A DNA stretch of 64,000 bases from JACMRI01 sp043778625. GTDB taxonomy: Bacteria > Bacteroidota > Bacteroidia > UBA4408. This document shows, piece by piece, positions 10,706-18,610 of the stretch. Below the pieces are notes generated by a model. That model did not search any database, was not told the origin of the DNA, and worked only from the letters and a program-made list of their open reading frames with translations. The translations under genes and the position numbers were made by a program. The stretch is from contig JAYWFU010000093.1 of the NCBI GenBank assembly GCA_043778625.1, positions 1 to 64,000 of the forward strand, read 5' to 3'. Every line of letters begins with the position of its first letter. The stretch's first letter is position 1.

Positions 10706-10722
10706 TATTTACAATGTAAATA
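10706..10722. promoter_or_regulatory. 17-bp palindrome, candidate operator
   Basis: TATTTACAATGTAAATA is symmetric except for its central base. It sits 34 bases upstream of the XRE regulator start and between divergent genes, so it is a plausible autoregulatory operator. Binding is inferred from position and symmetry only. Confidence 0.4.
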
Positions 10723-10756
10723 ATTTACTACTATTGTGAATATAAATATACGCATT

Positions 10757-11122
10757 ATGAATACAATTGGAAACAACATACGCCACTTGCGAGAGAGTAA
10801 GGGTTTTTCGCAAGAAACTTTAGCGGTAGAATTAGGTATAACTCAACCTACCTATGCTCGACTTGAGAAAGAAGATGATAGAATATCTATCACTCGATTA
10901 ATGAATATTGCGCATGTATTAAAAACATCAGTAGCAGAATTAATTAACGAAAAAGTAGCCAAAGTGGTTAATCAACAGAATAGCGAAAACCCCAATGCTT
11001 ATGTGGACACTATTATCAATGCTGACAAAGGTCATATTGAAACGCTGAAAGATGAAATTATATTTTTGCGTAAGTTATTAGAAAAACAACATTCAAAAGC
11101 ACCCTCCAAAGCTTTGAAGTAA
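10757..11122 (+). CDS. XRE-family helix-turn-helix regulator
   Basis: About 121 residues from the ATG (an in-frame GTG lies 21 bases upstream, but the protein alignable to HTH_3 starts MNTIGNNIRHLRESKGFSQE). Residues 5-60 form a standard lambda-Cro-like HTH, with GITQPTYARLEKEDDRISI as the recognition region. The C-terminal half contains a predicted helix or coiled coil (ETLKDEIIFLRKLLEKQ) that probably dimerises. It has no ligand or peptidase domain. It is divergent from the tail-fibre-like gene and converges on the phage-type repressor block, so it may control either the RHS operon or the island. Confidence 0.85.
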   Translation: MNTIGNNIRHLRESKGFSQETLAVELGITQPTYARLEKEDDRISITRLMNIAHVLKTSVAELINEKVAKVVNQQNSENPNAYVDTIINADKGHIETLKDEIIFLRKLLEKQHSKAPSKALK

Positions 11123-11132
11123 TTGCTACCCT

Positions 11133-11170
11133 ATTGTGTAGGAGTTAAGTAGGGATTGTGTAGGAGTTAA
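11133..11170. repeat. Two 16-bp direct repeats between convergent genes
   Basis: ATTGTGTAGGAGTTAA occurs at 11133-11148 and again at 11155-11170, a 22-bp period. It lies after the XRE gene and before a short A-rich stretch. I see no hairpin terminator here; the role is unknown. Confidence 0.6.
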
Positions 11171-11209
11171 AAAATATTAAAAAAAGTTAAAAAACAATGC
11201 TTGCGTGTG

Positions 11210-11440
11210 TTAAAACGATAGCGTCACTTTTTGACTTTCTATTTGTTCGTTGGCAAAGCGTATTAACTTACGTAGGGAGTCTTCCTTAATCATTGATTTG
11301 CGAGACGAATGATTGTAATGCCCTTGTAGTAATTTGTTTTTAAGAAACACCCCAATATCTTTAGCCGTCCAGCCAAATTTCAGGGTTAGTTCGGGATATT
11401 TTTCTATAATTTGCGATGGGGTTAAGTAGTCAGTTTGCAT
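11210..11440 (-). CDS. Small hypothetical protein next to the phage repressor
   Basis: 76 residues, unrecognised. It starts MQTDYLTPSQIIEKYPELT, reads as mostly helical, and has a middle section (WTAKDIGVFLKNKLLQGHY) that could be a winged or excisionase-like DNA-binding fold. It lies 13 bases downstream of the S24 repressor gene on the same strand and is likely co-transcribed. Short proteins beginning with a TPSQIIEKYP-like segment are common near Bacteroidota phage-type modules, in my recollection, but no function is assigned. Confidence 0.6.
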   Translation of the reverse strand: MQTDYLTPSQIIEKYPELTLKFGWTAKDIGVFLKNKLLQGHYNHSSRKSMIKEDSLRKLIRFANEQIESQKVTLSF

Positions 11441-11453
11441 GATGCGTAAGGTT

Positions 11454-12245
11454 TTATTTGCGTAAGTTACCTACTTCACGTTTTAGTTGTAACACAGTGG
11501 CTACCAATGCCTCGTTGCTTAGTACAGGGTCGGGTAGTTGTGCGGTAATGTAGTGGCTAAACTTCCATACTTCTTTTACGGTATTAATACTAAGCTCGTA
11601 AGGGGGGTATAATGCGTTTAATGAAGTTAGTGTAATGGTTTTGTGTTTTTTAATACGGTTGGTAAGCACTTTAAACACTACACCGTCTTCAAAGGTAACT
11701 ACCACGTAGGCGGCGTGGTCTTTTATGTCGTTTAGATTTTCGACAAACTCGCCAATAACGTATGATTTATCGGGTATGGGTAGCATGGAGTCGCCCGTAA
11801 TTTGAAACGTGCGGTACTTGCGGTCTTTGTGCAAAAAGGGCAAATGCAGGGCAGGTAATTTTTTCACATACTCCACATCGCCAAAGCCAAGTGCATAGCC
11901 CGCTAGGGCTTTAGTGCTTACTAGCTCGTTATTATCATTGTTCTTGCTATCAACGGTGGTGGCTAGTATGCGTAGCTTTGTGCCTGTAATGTAGGCATCG
12001 TAACCGTTAATTAAATCGTCTAATTGTTTGTGAGAAAAACGACTTAAATCCGTTTTCAACAATACATCAATAGCCACATTAAACGCTGTTGAAATAGCCA
12101 CTAATAGTTCGGCGGTGGGGTTAAGTACGATAGTGTTTTCGTAATTATTAAGGGTAGAGCGTGTAGTGCCAAGGTATTGCGCCATGGTTTCTTGGGTAAA
12201 CCCTTTTCGGAGGCGTAAAATTTTAATGTTTGAACCTAAATACAT
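11454..12245 (-). CDS. CI/LexA-like phage repressor (XRE HTH plus S24 peptidase domain)
   Basis: 263 residues. The N-terminal HTH spans about residues 6-62 (GFTQETMAQYLGTTRSTLNN). The C-terminal S24 domain has the catalytic Ser at about 153 (QITGDSMLP) and Lys at about 192 (GVVFKVL). An Ala115-Gly116 pair in KALAGYALG sits where LexA/CI proteins self-cleave, so SOS-triggered autocleavage is possible. It is divergent from the DUF4373 gene and has a 14-bp perfect palindrome 30 bases upstream of its start. Known relatives keep prophages silent until DNA damage; that role here is inferred. Confidence 0.85.
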   Translation of the reverse strand: MYLGSNIKILRLRKGFTQETMAQYLGTTRSTLNNYENTIVLNPTAELLVAISTAFNVAIDVLLKTDLSRFSHKQLDDLINGYDAYITGTKLRILATTVDSKNNDNNELVSTKALAGYALGFGDVEYVKKLPALHLPFLHKDRKYRTFQITGDSMLPIPDKSYVIGEFVENLNDIKDHAAYVVVTFEDGVVFKVLTNRIKKHKTITLTSLNALYPPYELSINTVKEVWKFSHYITAQLPDPVLSNEALVATVLQLKREVGNLRK

Positions 12246-12536
12246 GATTTTTTAATATTATAGTTTGTTAAGTTGTCGTTATAACGACTGTTATACAATC
12301 ATAAAATTAGTAAAAACAAGTACCGAAATGAATATAGTTATTCACAAAAGTAAAATTTATTATTTTGAGTAAAATGGCTACATCTATGGTTATTATTGCG
12401 TTGTAGCCGTTACACACCAGCCCCCCATTACCCCCTAGCACCCACAGTATTGGTACATTACTAGGGTAGCAGCCCCGTTGTGTGTTATTAATTTTCGTTA
12501 GACTTTTGCCCTTGTTAAACATAAAAAAACAAGCAG
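12246..12536. other. Divergent control region between repressor and replication-type gene
   Basis: 291 bases without a credible gene. It holds the palindrome at 12275-12288, a minus-strand -7-like box (TACTTTTG read on the minus strand, 12345-12352) suitable for the repressor, and a C-rich patch at about 12415-12475. A short reading frame on the minus strand here has no coding character. This is the expected place of the early promoter switch of the island. Confidence 0.5.
12275..12288. promoter_or_regulatory. Perfect 14-bp palindrome, candidate repressor operator
   Basis: GTCGTTATAACGAC is a perfect palindrome 30 bases upstream of the S24 repressor start codon and in the divergent region facing the DUF4373 gene. 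Position and symmetry fit a CI-type operator; only one full copy is visible. Confidence 0.5.
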
Positions 12537-13481
12537 ATGGCACGCCCCCTAAAAAACAATGCAGATTACTTTTCGCACGATAATGATATGCGAGACGATG
12601 AACGAATTAAAGCCGTAAGGCGTAATTATTCACACACAGGTTATTCCGTTTGGAATATGTTGTTAGAGCGGTTGTGCCGAGCCGAGGATTTTAGCATCGT
12701 GTACAACGAAGAAAGTATTGATATAATGGCAGGCGATTTTAACCTTGCGCCCGAAGAGTTAAAAAGCATTATTGACTATTGCGTTAAATTAAAACTAATT
12801 GTGCAAGCGGGCGATATTATTTATAGCAAAACGATGTTAAAACGTTTTGAGGGGCTTTTTAGGAAGCGAAAACGTGATAGTGGTGAGTTATCGCTAGCGA
12901 TAACCCCACAGAAAGTAGTTATCGCTAGCGATAACACACAAAGTAAAGTAAAGAATAGTAAAGTAAACAAAAGGAAAGAAAAGGAAAAAGAAGAAAAGGG
13001 GAATAGTGAAAAATTGCCCCCAGTTGTTGTAACTAATTTTTTGTTAGAAGAAGCCGTTACGGTACAACTCCCTGAACAAATACCCATAGAAAAAAGTTGC
13101 GCAAAAAAAGTAATTAGCTCTAGCTTGCTTGCCCAATGCCAACGTGCCTTTGAGGGTTTTGCGCCCCATTACATTTGGGAACATAGAGACCAAGAACAAT
13201 TAGCTGCACTCTTACAAAAAATTAAAAGTACTCACCCCGAAATAAGCACTGATACCGAGTGGATAAATGCGTTAGTAATTTTTGTAGAAAAACTGCCCAC
13301 TTACTGGCGACACAAGAAATTTACCACCTCTAATTTGTGTGCCAATTACAACGAAATAATAAGTGAAATTAGGGCGAATAGCGCAAGTACAATTACTAAA
13401 AAAACGATAGCAAAAACAATAGCACCCACGCCCAACACTCACGCCCGAAGCATTATCCCAACAACGGCAACTAAGTATTGA
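12537..13481 (+). CDS. DUF4373 (Lin1244/Lin1753-like) phage replication-type protein
   Basis: 314 residues. Residues 1-95 match the DUF4373 pattern (MARPLKNNADYFSHDNDMRDD, HTGYSVWNMLLERL, IDYCVKLKLI), found in phage and plasmid replication or primosomal genes. A charged Lys/Glu-rich linker follows at about 135-165, then a second folded region at about 200-285 (HPEISTDTEWINALVIFVEK). The frame ends in a Thr/Ala-rich tail of poor quality, while the next frame downstream becomes protein-like from 13423, so the natural C-terminus may have been shifted. It heads the long rightward operon, opposite the repressor. Confidence 0.75.
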   Translation: MARPLKNNADYFSHDNDMRDDERIKAVRRNYSHTGYSVWNMLLERLCRAEDFSIVYNEESIDIMAGDFNLAPEELKSIIDYCVKLKLIVQAGDIIYSKTMLKRFEGLFRKRKRDSGELSLAITPQKVVIASDNTQSKVKNSKVNKRKEKEKEEKGNSEKLPPVVVTNFLLEEAVTVQLPEQIPIEKSCAKKVISSSLLAQCQRAFEGFAPHYIWEHRDQEQLAALLQKIKSTHPEISTDTEWINALVIFVEKLPTYWRHKKFTTSNLCANYNEIISEIRANSASTITKKTIAKTIAPTPNTHARSIIPTTATKY

Positions 13482-13533
13482 AGCCATTTGCGAAAGCTAT
13501 GCTCACTATGTAAGCACTGGTAACACTGGCATT

Positions 13534-13842
13534 GTGCCTTTATGCACCATGTATGAAACCTTAGTACAAGCAAAGCTACTACGGCTGAATACTACCCAAA
13601 CACAAGCCTTGCACACCAAAGCTATTGCAGTACGCAAAGCCGAATTAATTAAATTGCAAGCAAGTGCTACGCCCCATGAAGCCCGCCATTACGCTGATGT
13701 ACTACAAAATTTTGATTTAGCACTCACACAAGGCAACGAACAATTTAGGTTAGCCAATAGCATTAAAACCCTTGCCGTGCAAGCATTATTTGCCCAATGG
13801 CATAAAAACAACATCAACATTAACACCCTATTTAACCAATAA
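13534..13842 (+). CDS. Hypothetical helical protein, possibly the shifted 3' part of the preceding gene
   Basis: At least 102 residues from a GTG at 13534, though the same frame is open from 13423 and reads naturally (TPEALSQQRQLSIEAICESY) with no ATG before 13549. The content is helical, with AVRKAELIKLQASATPHEAR in the middle. It overlaps the end of the DUF4373 gene in another frame, so either it is a separate gene with a weak start or a frameshift between about 13423 and 13481 split one protein. No function is recognised. Confidence 0.5.
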   Translation: MPLCTMYETLVQAKLLRLNTTQTQALHTKAIAVRKAELIKLQASATPHEARHYADVLQNFDLALTQGNEQFRLANSIKTLAVQALFAQWHKNNININTLFNQ

Positions 13843-13847
13843 ACACT

Positions 13848-14042
13848 ATGGAAGGAGGAATATTTTTAACCGTAAAAGATTTAATGTTACTTACAGGCAG
13901 TAACAATTATTTTAGTTGTGCTAAGCAACACCGAGCCTTGCGAGACTGCATGGGAGCTAACAAACGTAAGCTTACTATAAAAGAATATTGCACGCACGAA
14001 ACTATTGATTTTGAGTATGTGTGGAAGTTTTTACGCAAATAA
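13848..14042 (+). CDS. Small hypothetical island protein
   Basis: 64 residues starting MEGGIFLTVKDLMLLTGS. The segment FLTVKDLMLLTGSNNYFSC resembles the start of excisionase/MerR-like wHTH proteins, followed by KQHRALRDCMG and a basic segment (NKRKLTIKEYC). A small DNA-binding role is possible. It follows the previous frame by 5 bases, so it belongs to the same transcript. Confidence 0.6.
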   Translation: MEGGIFLTVKDLMLLTGSNNYFSCAKQHRALRDCMGANKRKLTIKEYCTHETIDFEYVWKFLRK

Positions 14043-14150
14043 AAACTATACTAAATTGTACATAGTTGCACATTGCTATACTGGTATATACTTATTGGCT
14101 ATGCCCTCTTGCAATACCCGCCACCTTTGTACTATACAAAACCCAACGCT

Positions 14151-14429
14151 ATGGACAAGACTTCAATTTTACTACTCATCAACAGTTTGCTACTGGCTAT
14201 TATCAGCATTTTATTTTTAGTAATTGGTTACTTTTTAAAAGACCTACACAAGGATTTTAAAACCCTCATTGAACGAGTAAACACCCTGTACACCGACCTG
14301 TATTCGCACATTCATTTATTTGATGCAATGAGCCAAAACGTACAACAAAAATTAATGGAGGTAGAAAAAAAAGTAGCCGAGTTAGCACACAAAGTGTTGC
14401 AAAATAATAATAACAACAAAGCACAGTAA
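14151..14429 (+). CDS. Membrane-anchored coiled-coil small protein
   Basis: 92 residues from the ATG at 14151; a longer in-frame start at 14073 would add a stretch that looks like translated leader DNA. One strong transmembrane helix lies at residues 6-28 (SILLLINSLLLAIISILFLV), followed by a coiled coil to residue 85 (VEKKVAELAHKVL) and an Asn-rich tail. This is the shape of phage holin/spanin-like or virion membrane proteins, but the family is not recognised. It is spaced 108 bases from the previous gene. Confidence 0.6.
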   Translation: MDKTSILLLINSLLLAIISILFLVIGYFLKDLHKDFKTLIERVNTLYTDLYSHIHLFDAMSQNVQQKLMEVEKKVAELAHKVLQNNNNNKAQ

Positions 14430-14472
14430 CCCTACTTCGACACACTCAGTAACCCCACTTCGATAAACTCAG
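14427..14472. repeat. Two tandem 23-bp repeats before the next gene
   Basis: Two adjacent 23-bp units, 14427-14449 and 14450-14472, differ at a few bases and share the core CTTCGA-x-A-x-ACTCAG. They lie in the 48-base gap before the LEA14-like gene. Function unknown. Confidence 0.55.
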
Positions 14473-14477
14473 TAACC

Positions 14478-14951
14478 ATGAATGGAATTACAAAAATAGC
14501 AGTAGGCGCAGGGGTAATAGTAACGGGCGGTTACTTATTACAAATGAGCCGAACCACCGCCAATATTGAAACGGAAGTACTTGCTAAAGTACACAGTGTA
14601 AAACTATCGGGCATAGTAATTAGAGTAGATGCTAAGTTAAAAAACCCTACCAGTGGCACATTACGCCTCAAATATCCGTTTGTAAAACTAGGGTATAAAA
14701 ATACCACCATTGGTAGTTCGCAAGTTATTAATCAAAACATTGAACTACCCCCTTACGGCGAAGCCAATATAGAGGGCATACTCATAAACATCCCCTTAAC
14801 AGGTATATTTTCGGTAGCAATGGACGTAGTAAAAGCACTCACACAGCATACGCCAGTAAAGGTTATCATCAAAATAATAACCACTATTTACACAGGTTTT
14901 AGCACCCTACCTTACGAATACGAAATAGCACAAACCTTAACCCCTCGTTAA
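14478..14951 (+). CDS. Membrane-anchored LEA14/WHy-like beta-sandwich protein
   Basis: 157 residues. An N-terminal hydrophobic anchor at about 4-24 (GITKIAVGAGVIVTGGYLLQ) precedes a beta-rich domain of the LEA14/WHy type (VDAKLKNPTSGTLRLKYPFV, INQNIELPPYGEANIEGILI). Such domains bind hydrophobic ligands or act in surface assemblies. In this operon it is flanked by other membrane-anchored proteins and lies three genes before the candidate capsid gene, so a role in a membrane-containing particle or its assembly is one possibility. Domain assignment is by eye. Confidence 0.6.
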   Translation: MNGITKIAVGAGVIVTGGYLLQMSRTTANIETEVLAKVHSVKLSGIVIRVDAKLKNPTSGTLRLKYPFVKLGYKNTTIGSSQVINQNIELPPYGEANIEGILINIPLTGIFSVAMDVVKALTQHTPVKVIIKIITTIYTGFSTLPYEYEIAQTLTPR

Positions 14952-14953
14952 TT

Positions 14954-16495
14954 ATGGAAGCACAAACTGCACGACACATTAAAAATGGCGAAGCCCTTAA
15001 CCACTTATTTCCAGTGGCACGTGGGCAAACACTACCCATTAAAAAAAATGCTGATGTAGCCGACACCGTAGCATTTATACCGCAGGTAGTGTATGAAACC
15101 TTACACGACACAAAAAAAATTGCAGGGGTATTAAAGGGCGCAACATTAAATGAAACGTGCAGTAGGATATGGCACTTTGTTTATAACCACGTACGCTACT
15201 CCAAAGATAAAGACGGAGTAGAACAAATACGAAGCCCCGCCCGAGTGTGGCACGACAGAGCCTCAGGGGTAGATTGCGATTGTTATACCGTATTTATTAG
15301 CAGTATCCTCACCAACCTAGGCATACCGCACAGTTACCGCATTACAAAGTATAACCACAAAAGTTATTACCAGCACATTTACCCTATTGTACCCACCCAA
15401 AACGGAAAGTACATCACGATAGATTGCGTGGTAAACCAGTACAACTACGAAGCACCTTATACCTATAAAAAAGACACTACCATGGAACTACATTATTTAA
15501 ACGGAACTGATACGCCCTTGTCCTTAGACGCACTAGCGGTAATGGGTACTGAAGATGATTTTGAAGGAATAGGCAAAATTAATTTTTCCCACATTAAGGA
15601 TAAGGCGAAACAAACGCTTCATACCATCAATCGTATTAACCCCGCCACAGGGCTATTGCGGTTAGGTTTGTTGGCAAGTATGAAATTAAATTTATTTAAA
15701 GTAGCAGGGCATCTACGCTATGCGTACTTAACCAAAGCACAAGCGGAGGAACAAAATTTAGACCCCATAAAATTGGATAAACTAAGTACGGTACTAAAAA
15801 AGCTAGAGAGTATTTTTTATGGCGCAGGCGGAAAAACAGAAAATTTGCGAGAAGCCATACTTACAGGCAAAGGCAATAAAGACAAGGCGGTAAACGTATT
15901 AGGAATGTTGGACAACGATACACATTACGATGAATACACGCCCTTACCTATTGTGCTATCAGGCATTTATACTGAAGAAAATAGTGCTACCGTAGGCGCA
16001 TTAGGCGAACCAGTAACAGGTGCAGCAATAGCAGCGGCATCAAGTGCAATGGCAGTAATAGCAGGGCTTGTTAAGCAAATAGGTAGTTTAACTAAAGACG
16101 GCACACCTACACCAGTAGGCGATGAAGGTACGCCTACTGATAGCATAACAATAACTACTCCTAATAGTACTAACATGCCTGTATTGTCCACTAACAATAG
16201 CTTTAGCGAAGCTCGCTTACTACCCACTACTGCTACTACTAATGAAAAACCAATGCCTAACGGAACACCTAGTGCTGATACTTTTTTAACCAAAGCCAAA
16301 GCATGGGTAACCGAACACCCCATGCAGGCGAGCATTATAGCCATAAGCGTTACGGCATTAGGGGTGTTAGCAGTAAGCGAATTTACCAAAAAGAAACCTC
16401 GTGCTAAGCGCAAAGGACTATCGGGCGTTGCTTCCAAAAAAGGAAAGCGAGCATCGTATGCTAAACAATTAAAAACGCCTATTGCATTGTTATAA
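14954..16495 (+). CDS. Transglutaminase-like cysteine peptidase with C-terminal membrane anchor
   Basis: 513 residues. A transglutaminase-like core lies at about 60-190, with Cys108 in GVDCDCYTVF, His141 in YYQHIYPIV and Asp157 in ITIDCVV as the likely triad. A helical middle (about 205-310) follows, then a low-complexity Thr/Pro-rich stretch. A single hydrophobic segment at about 455-475 (ASIIAISVTALGVLAV) is followed by a very basic tail (KKKPRAKRKG). It starts 2 bases after the preceding stop. Family members cleave or cross-link proteins; here it may process capsid or envelope proteins, which is inference. Confidence 0.7.
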   Translation: MEAQTARHIKNGEALNHLFPVARGQTLPIKKNADVADTVAFIPQVVYETLHDTKKIAGVLKGATLNETCSRIWHFVYNHVRYSKDKDGVEQIRSPARVWHDRASGVDCDCYTVFISSILTNLGIPHSYRITKYNHKSYYQHIYPIVPTQNGKYITIDCVVNQYNYEAPYTYKKDTTMELHYLNGTDTPLSLDALAVMGTEDDFEGIGKINFSHIKDKAKQTLHTINRINPATGLLRLGLLASMKLNLFKVAGHLRYAYLTKAQAEEQNLDPIKLDKLSTVLKKLESIFYGAGGKTENLREAILTGKGNKDKAVNVLGMLDNDTHYDEYTPLPIVLSGIYTEENSATVGALGEPVTGAAIAAASSAMAVIAGLVKQIGSLTKDGTPTPVGDEGTPTDSITITTPNSTNMPVLSTNNSFSEARLLPTTATTNEKPMPNGTPSADTFLTKAKAWVTEHPMQASIIAISVTALGVLAVSEFTKKKPRAKRKGLSGVASKKGKRASYAKQLKTPIALL

Positions 16496-16556
16496 CAGCA
16501 ATACAGCCATTGATTACAACACCCATTAGTTAATTATTATATCCCCCAATAACATC

Positions 16557-17174
16557 ATGAAAAAGAAAAGTAAGTACAAAAAGAAACGCAGTTTAAACGG
16601 CATTACTACTGCTAAAACCACCGCCAACAATGCTAAAGCCAGCGCACTACAAACGGGCAAAGATGTATTAATAGGCGTAATAGGCGGAGGCATTGCAGGG
16701 GCTATTATTGGCAAAACATCCCTACTGATAGGCGCAGGAGTAACTGGGTACGGGCATTATGCTAAACACCCCATGCTTACCACATTTGGTATAGGTATGA
16801 TGGCATCGGGCGGATTAACGCCCAGTACTAGCACCCACGGAATAGAGGGTGTGGACGGATTTAGCATGGAGGAAATAAAAACACGAGTACTTAATTTTAA
16901 AGATAGCCTAGCCGCTAAATTATTTTTAGATACTCTGCAAAAGCCCACCACTACTACTCATAGCATAGGAGCGGTTAATTATTACAGCTATCCCACTACC
17001 GAAATAGATGTAAGCGCACTCGACCAACTACACCAACAAATTACACAAAGTGGTATCGCCTATCAGCAAAGTAATCAAGCGGTATTATCCCCACTTATAC
17101 CGCCCGACACCCCGCCAACAAACAATTATACCCACGGCATTGAAGAAACCGATTTTGACACCCCATCGTATTAA
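16557..17174 (+). CDS. Basic Gly-rich membrane protein of the island
   Basis: 205 residues, unrecognised. A strongly basic start (MKKKSKYKKKRSLNG) leads into two Gly/Ala-rich hydrophobic segments at about 40-65 and 70-90 (IGVIGGGIAGAIIG, LLIGAGVTGYG), the pattern of small phage membrane proteins. The rest is soluble and Thr/Pro-rich, containing the repeated element STHGIEGVDGF / YTHGIEETDFD. It sits directly upstream of the candidate capsid gene. A structural membrane protein is plausible but not shown. Confidence 0.6.
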   Translation: MKKKSKYKKKRSLNGITTAKTTANNAKASALQTGKDVLIGVIGGGIAGAIIGKTSLLIGAGVTGYGHYAKHPMLTTFGIGMMASGGLTPSTSTHGIEGVDGFSMEEIKTRVLNFKDSLAAKLFLDTLQKPTTTTHSIGAVNYYSYPTTEIDVSALDQLHQQITQSGIAYQQSNQAVLSPLIPPDTPPTNNYTHGIEETDFDTPSY

Positions 17175-17218
17175 TCCCAATTCACCATTAATCATTCACC
17201 ATTTAAAACAAAAAAATT

Positions 17219-17956
17219 ATGTTAGGAGACCTTGAAACAATTGAAAATAGCGAGTTTAACAACATTGGCGCACTATTAGGCATAGACGGCACCGATATTA
17301 GTAACGAATTATTAGGCGCATTACGAGCCTTGCCACCTATTCGCAGGCAAATGGCAATAAACAAACTAACCACGCCAATGTTAGGTAGTAGAGGCTCACG
17401 TGCCGAAATGGAAAAACATTTTAGAGAGTTGCCCGCACACATTAGAAGTGAGTTATCAAAAGGGAATTTACGTTTAGCCGATGCGTTAATTTATTCTATT
17501 AAGCCTGTAACGTCCAAAACCATTAAGCTATTTGAAACACAAGACGATAAAGAAATAGGCTTGCGCAATATTTCTAACGCAAAGTTACCTAAAAACCAAG
17601 CCTTGTTAGTAAGCGGTATTATACTATTAGCGGGCGTTCCACGTGATGCTAAAGACAGTTCTAAAGACGGAGTAATGGCAATAGATTTTGGAGCCATAGA
17701 GGGCTATCCTGCCATTGCCAATGGCGAGAGTAATTTAAAAGCCAACAAAAAAATTATTATGCCCGAAACCAGCAATAATTTTTTTAAAACCGCAGGCATT
17801 GCAACCTTACCAGTAGGTTATTACAAGTTAGCGAACCCACGTTTAATCCACGATGATATTCAAATTGAATATACCGTAGAACTAGGCACGATGAAAGGTA
17901 TTGCGGAAAACACACAACTATTTGTGGGCTTACACGGTACGATTACCACACCTTAA
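17219..17956 (+). CDS. Candidate major capsid protein (beta-rich)
   Basis: 245 residues. The first 95 residues are helical and charged (ALPPIRRQMAINKLTTPML, HFRELPAHIRSELS). The rest is beta-rich: KLPKNQALLVSGIILLAG at 122-139, IDFGAIEGYPAI, KANKKIIMPETSN, KLANPRLIHDDIQIEYTV and a final LFVGLHGTITTP. The PKN-x-x-x-x-x-x-G motif recurs in the two following beta-rich proteins. Size and layout would suit a jelly-roll capsid subunit of a tailless phage. No homolog can be checked here, so this is inference from composition, position and paralogy. A strong hairpin follows the gene. Confidence 0.45.
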   Translation: MLGDLETIENSEFNNIGALLGIDGTDISNELLGALRALPPIRRQMAINKLTTPMLGSRGSRAEMEKHFRELPAHIRSELSKGNLRLADALIYSIKPVTSKTIKLFETQDDKEIGLRNISNAKLPKNQALLVSGIILLAGVPRDAKDSSKDGVMAIDFGAIEGYPAIANGESNLKANKKIIMPETSNNFFKTAGIATLPVGYYKLANPRLIHDDIQIEYTVELGTMKGIAENTQLFVGLHGTITTP

Positions 17957-17968
17957 AATTATTCACCA

Positions 17969-17991
17969 GTACAAGCGGATAGTCCGCTTGT
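17969..17991 (+). terminator. Strong hairpin after the candidate capsid gene
   Basis: ACAAGCGGA and TCCGCTTGT form a perfect 9-bp stem, extended by two further pairs at the base, with a TAG loop. Only a weak T tract follows (CTTT), so it may be a partial terminator or an mRNA-stabilising hairpin that raises expression of the upstream gene over downstream ones. Confidence 0.6.
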
Positions 17992-18017
17992 GCTTTAACT
18001 AAACACACCCTATAACA

Positions 18018-18386
18018 ATGAACATCGTAGAAAAAAGATTTGATATACAAGTAACAACTAAAGCACAAACGGTAACAGGAAAATTTGAGTTAGATAAAAA
18101 CGCAAGAGTTATCAAAGGAATAAAAGTTACCTCCGATCGTGAAGACCTATTGTTTTACAGAGGCACGCAAAAAATTGAAATTAATGGCAAGGAACGTTTT
18201 GAGGAAAACTACGAAAGTAAAAACCTACAATCGAGCTTAAACGTTGATGTAAATAACCGTTACAAGGATATGAAAGACACCGACACAGGCAACGGATTAC
18301 TAGTAATGACCTATACCGACAACCCTCACCCACTTTATGCGTTTACGCCCTATCGTGTGAGTTTGTATGTACAGTACGAAATATAA
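18018..18386 (+). CDS. Beta-rich protein related to the candidate capsid protein
   Basis: 122 residues, almost entirely predicted beta strands. It contains ELDKNARVIKGIKV at 24-37, matching the PKN motif in the upstream 245-residue protein, and ends PYRVSLYVQYEI. That ending is repeated almost exactly in the next beta-rich protein (PYQVKIYITYEIDL). A single jelly-roll minor capsid or spike subunit is plausible. Spacing to the preceding gene is 61 bases and contains the hairpin. Confidence 0.55.
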   Translation: MNIVEKRFDIQVTTKAQTVTGKFELDKNARVIKGIKVTSDREDLLFYRGTQKIEINGKERFEENYESKNLQSSLNVDVNNRYKDMKDTDTGNGLLVMTYTDNPHPLYAFTPYRVSLYVQYEI

Positions 18387-18409
18387 TAGTTACTACAAAG
18401 CAACGCACC

Positions 18410-18610
18410 ATGACTAGCGAAAAAGAATATATACACACCCTAACTATTAAGCGTAGTGGCGAGCAACACTTATTTGAAATTAAGTTACCCAAAAATGCCA
18501 CTAAAATAACAGGCTTACATATTAGTGTTCAGCCCAGTACTAACCCAACCACAGTCCCTGTAAACAATGCAACAAGTCAGCTTTTCAGCCTCGAACAAGT
18601 CATCTACTAA
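18410..18610 (+). CDS. N-terminal part of a probably frameshifted beta-rich protein
   Basis: 66 residues. It carries the same motif as its neighbours (IKLPKNATKITGLHISV at 24-40), then runs into SLEQVIY and stops. The next frame overlaps by 44 bases and supplies the missing C-terminal half, ending in the PY-x-V-x-x-Y-x-x-YEI segment shared with the 122-residue protein. The two therefore look like one protein of about 172 residues, split by a +1 shift within the overlap at 18567-18610. Confidence 0.5.
   Translation: MTSEKEYIHTLTIKRSGEQHLFEIKLPKNATKITGLHISVQPSTNPTTVPVNNATSQLFSLEQVIY

Noticed and set aside
12307..12543. 78-residue minus-strand frame in the repressor control region
   Set aside because: It covers the divergent promoter region and overlaps the start of the DUF4373 gene; the sequence is not protein-like.
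14101..14131. Promoter ending in CACCTTTG before the gene at 14151
   Set aside because: It lacks the TA of the -7 box, and spacing to an upstream TTG is not convincing.
14005..14260. Two overlapping short frames before the membrane coiled-coil gene
   Set aside because: They overlap the better supported gene starting at 14151 in other frames and show no domain.
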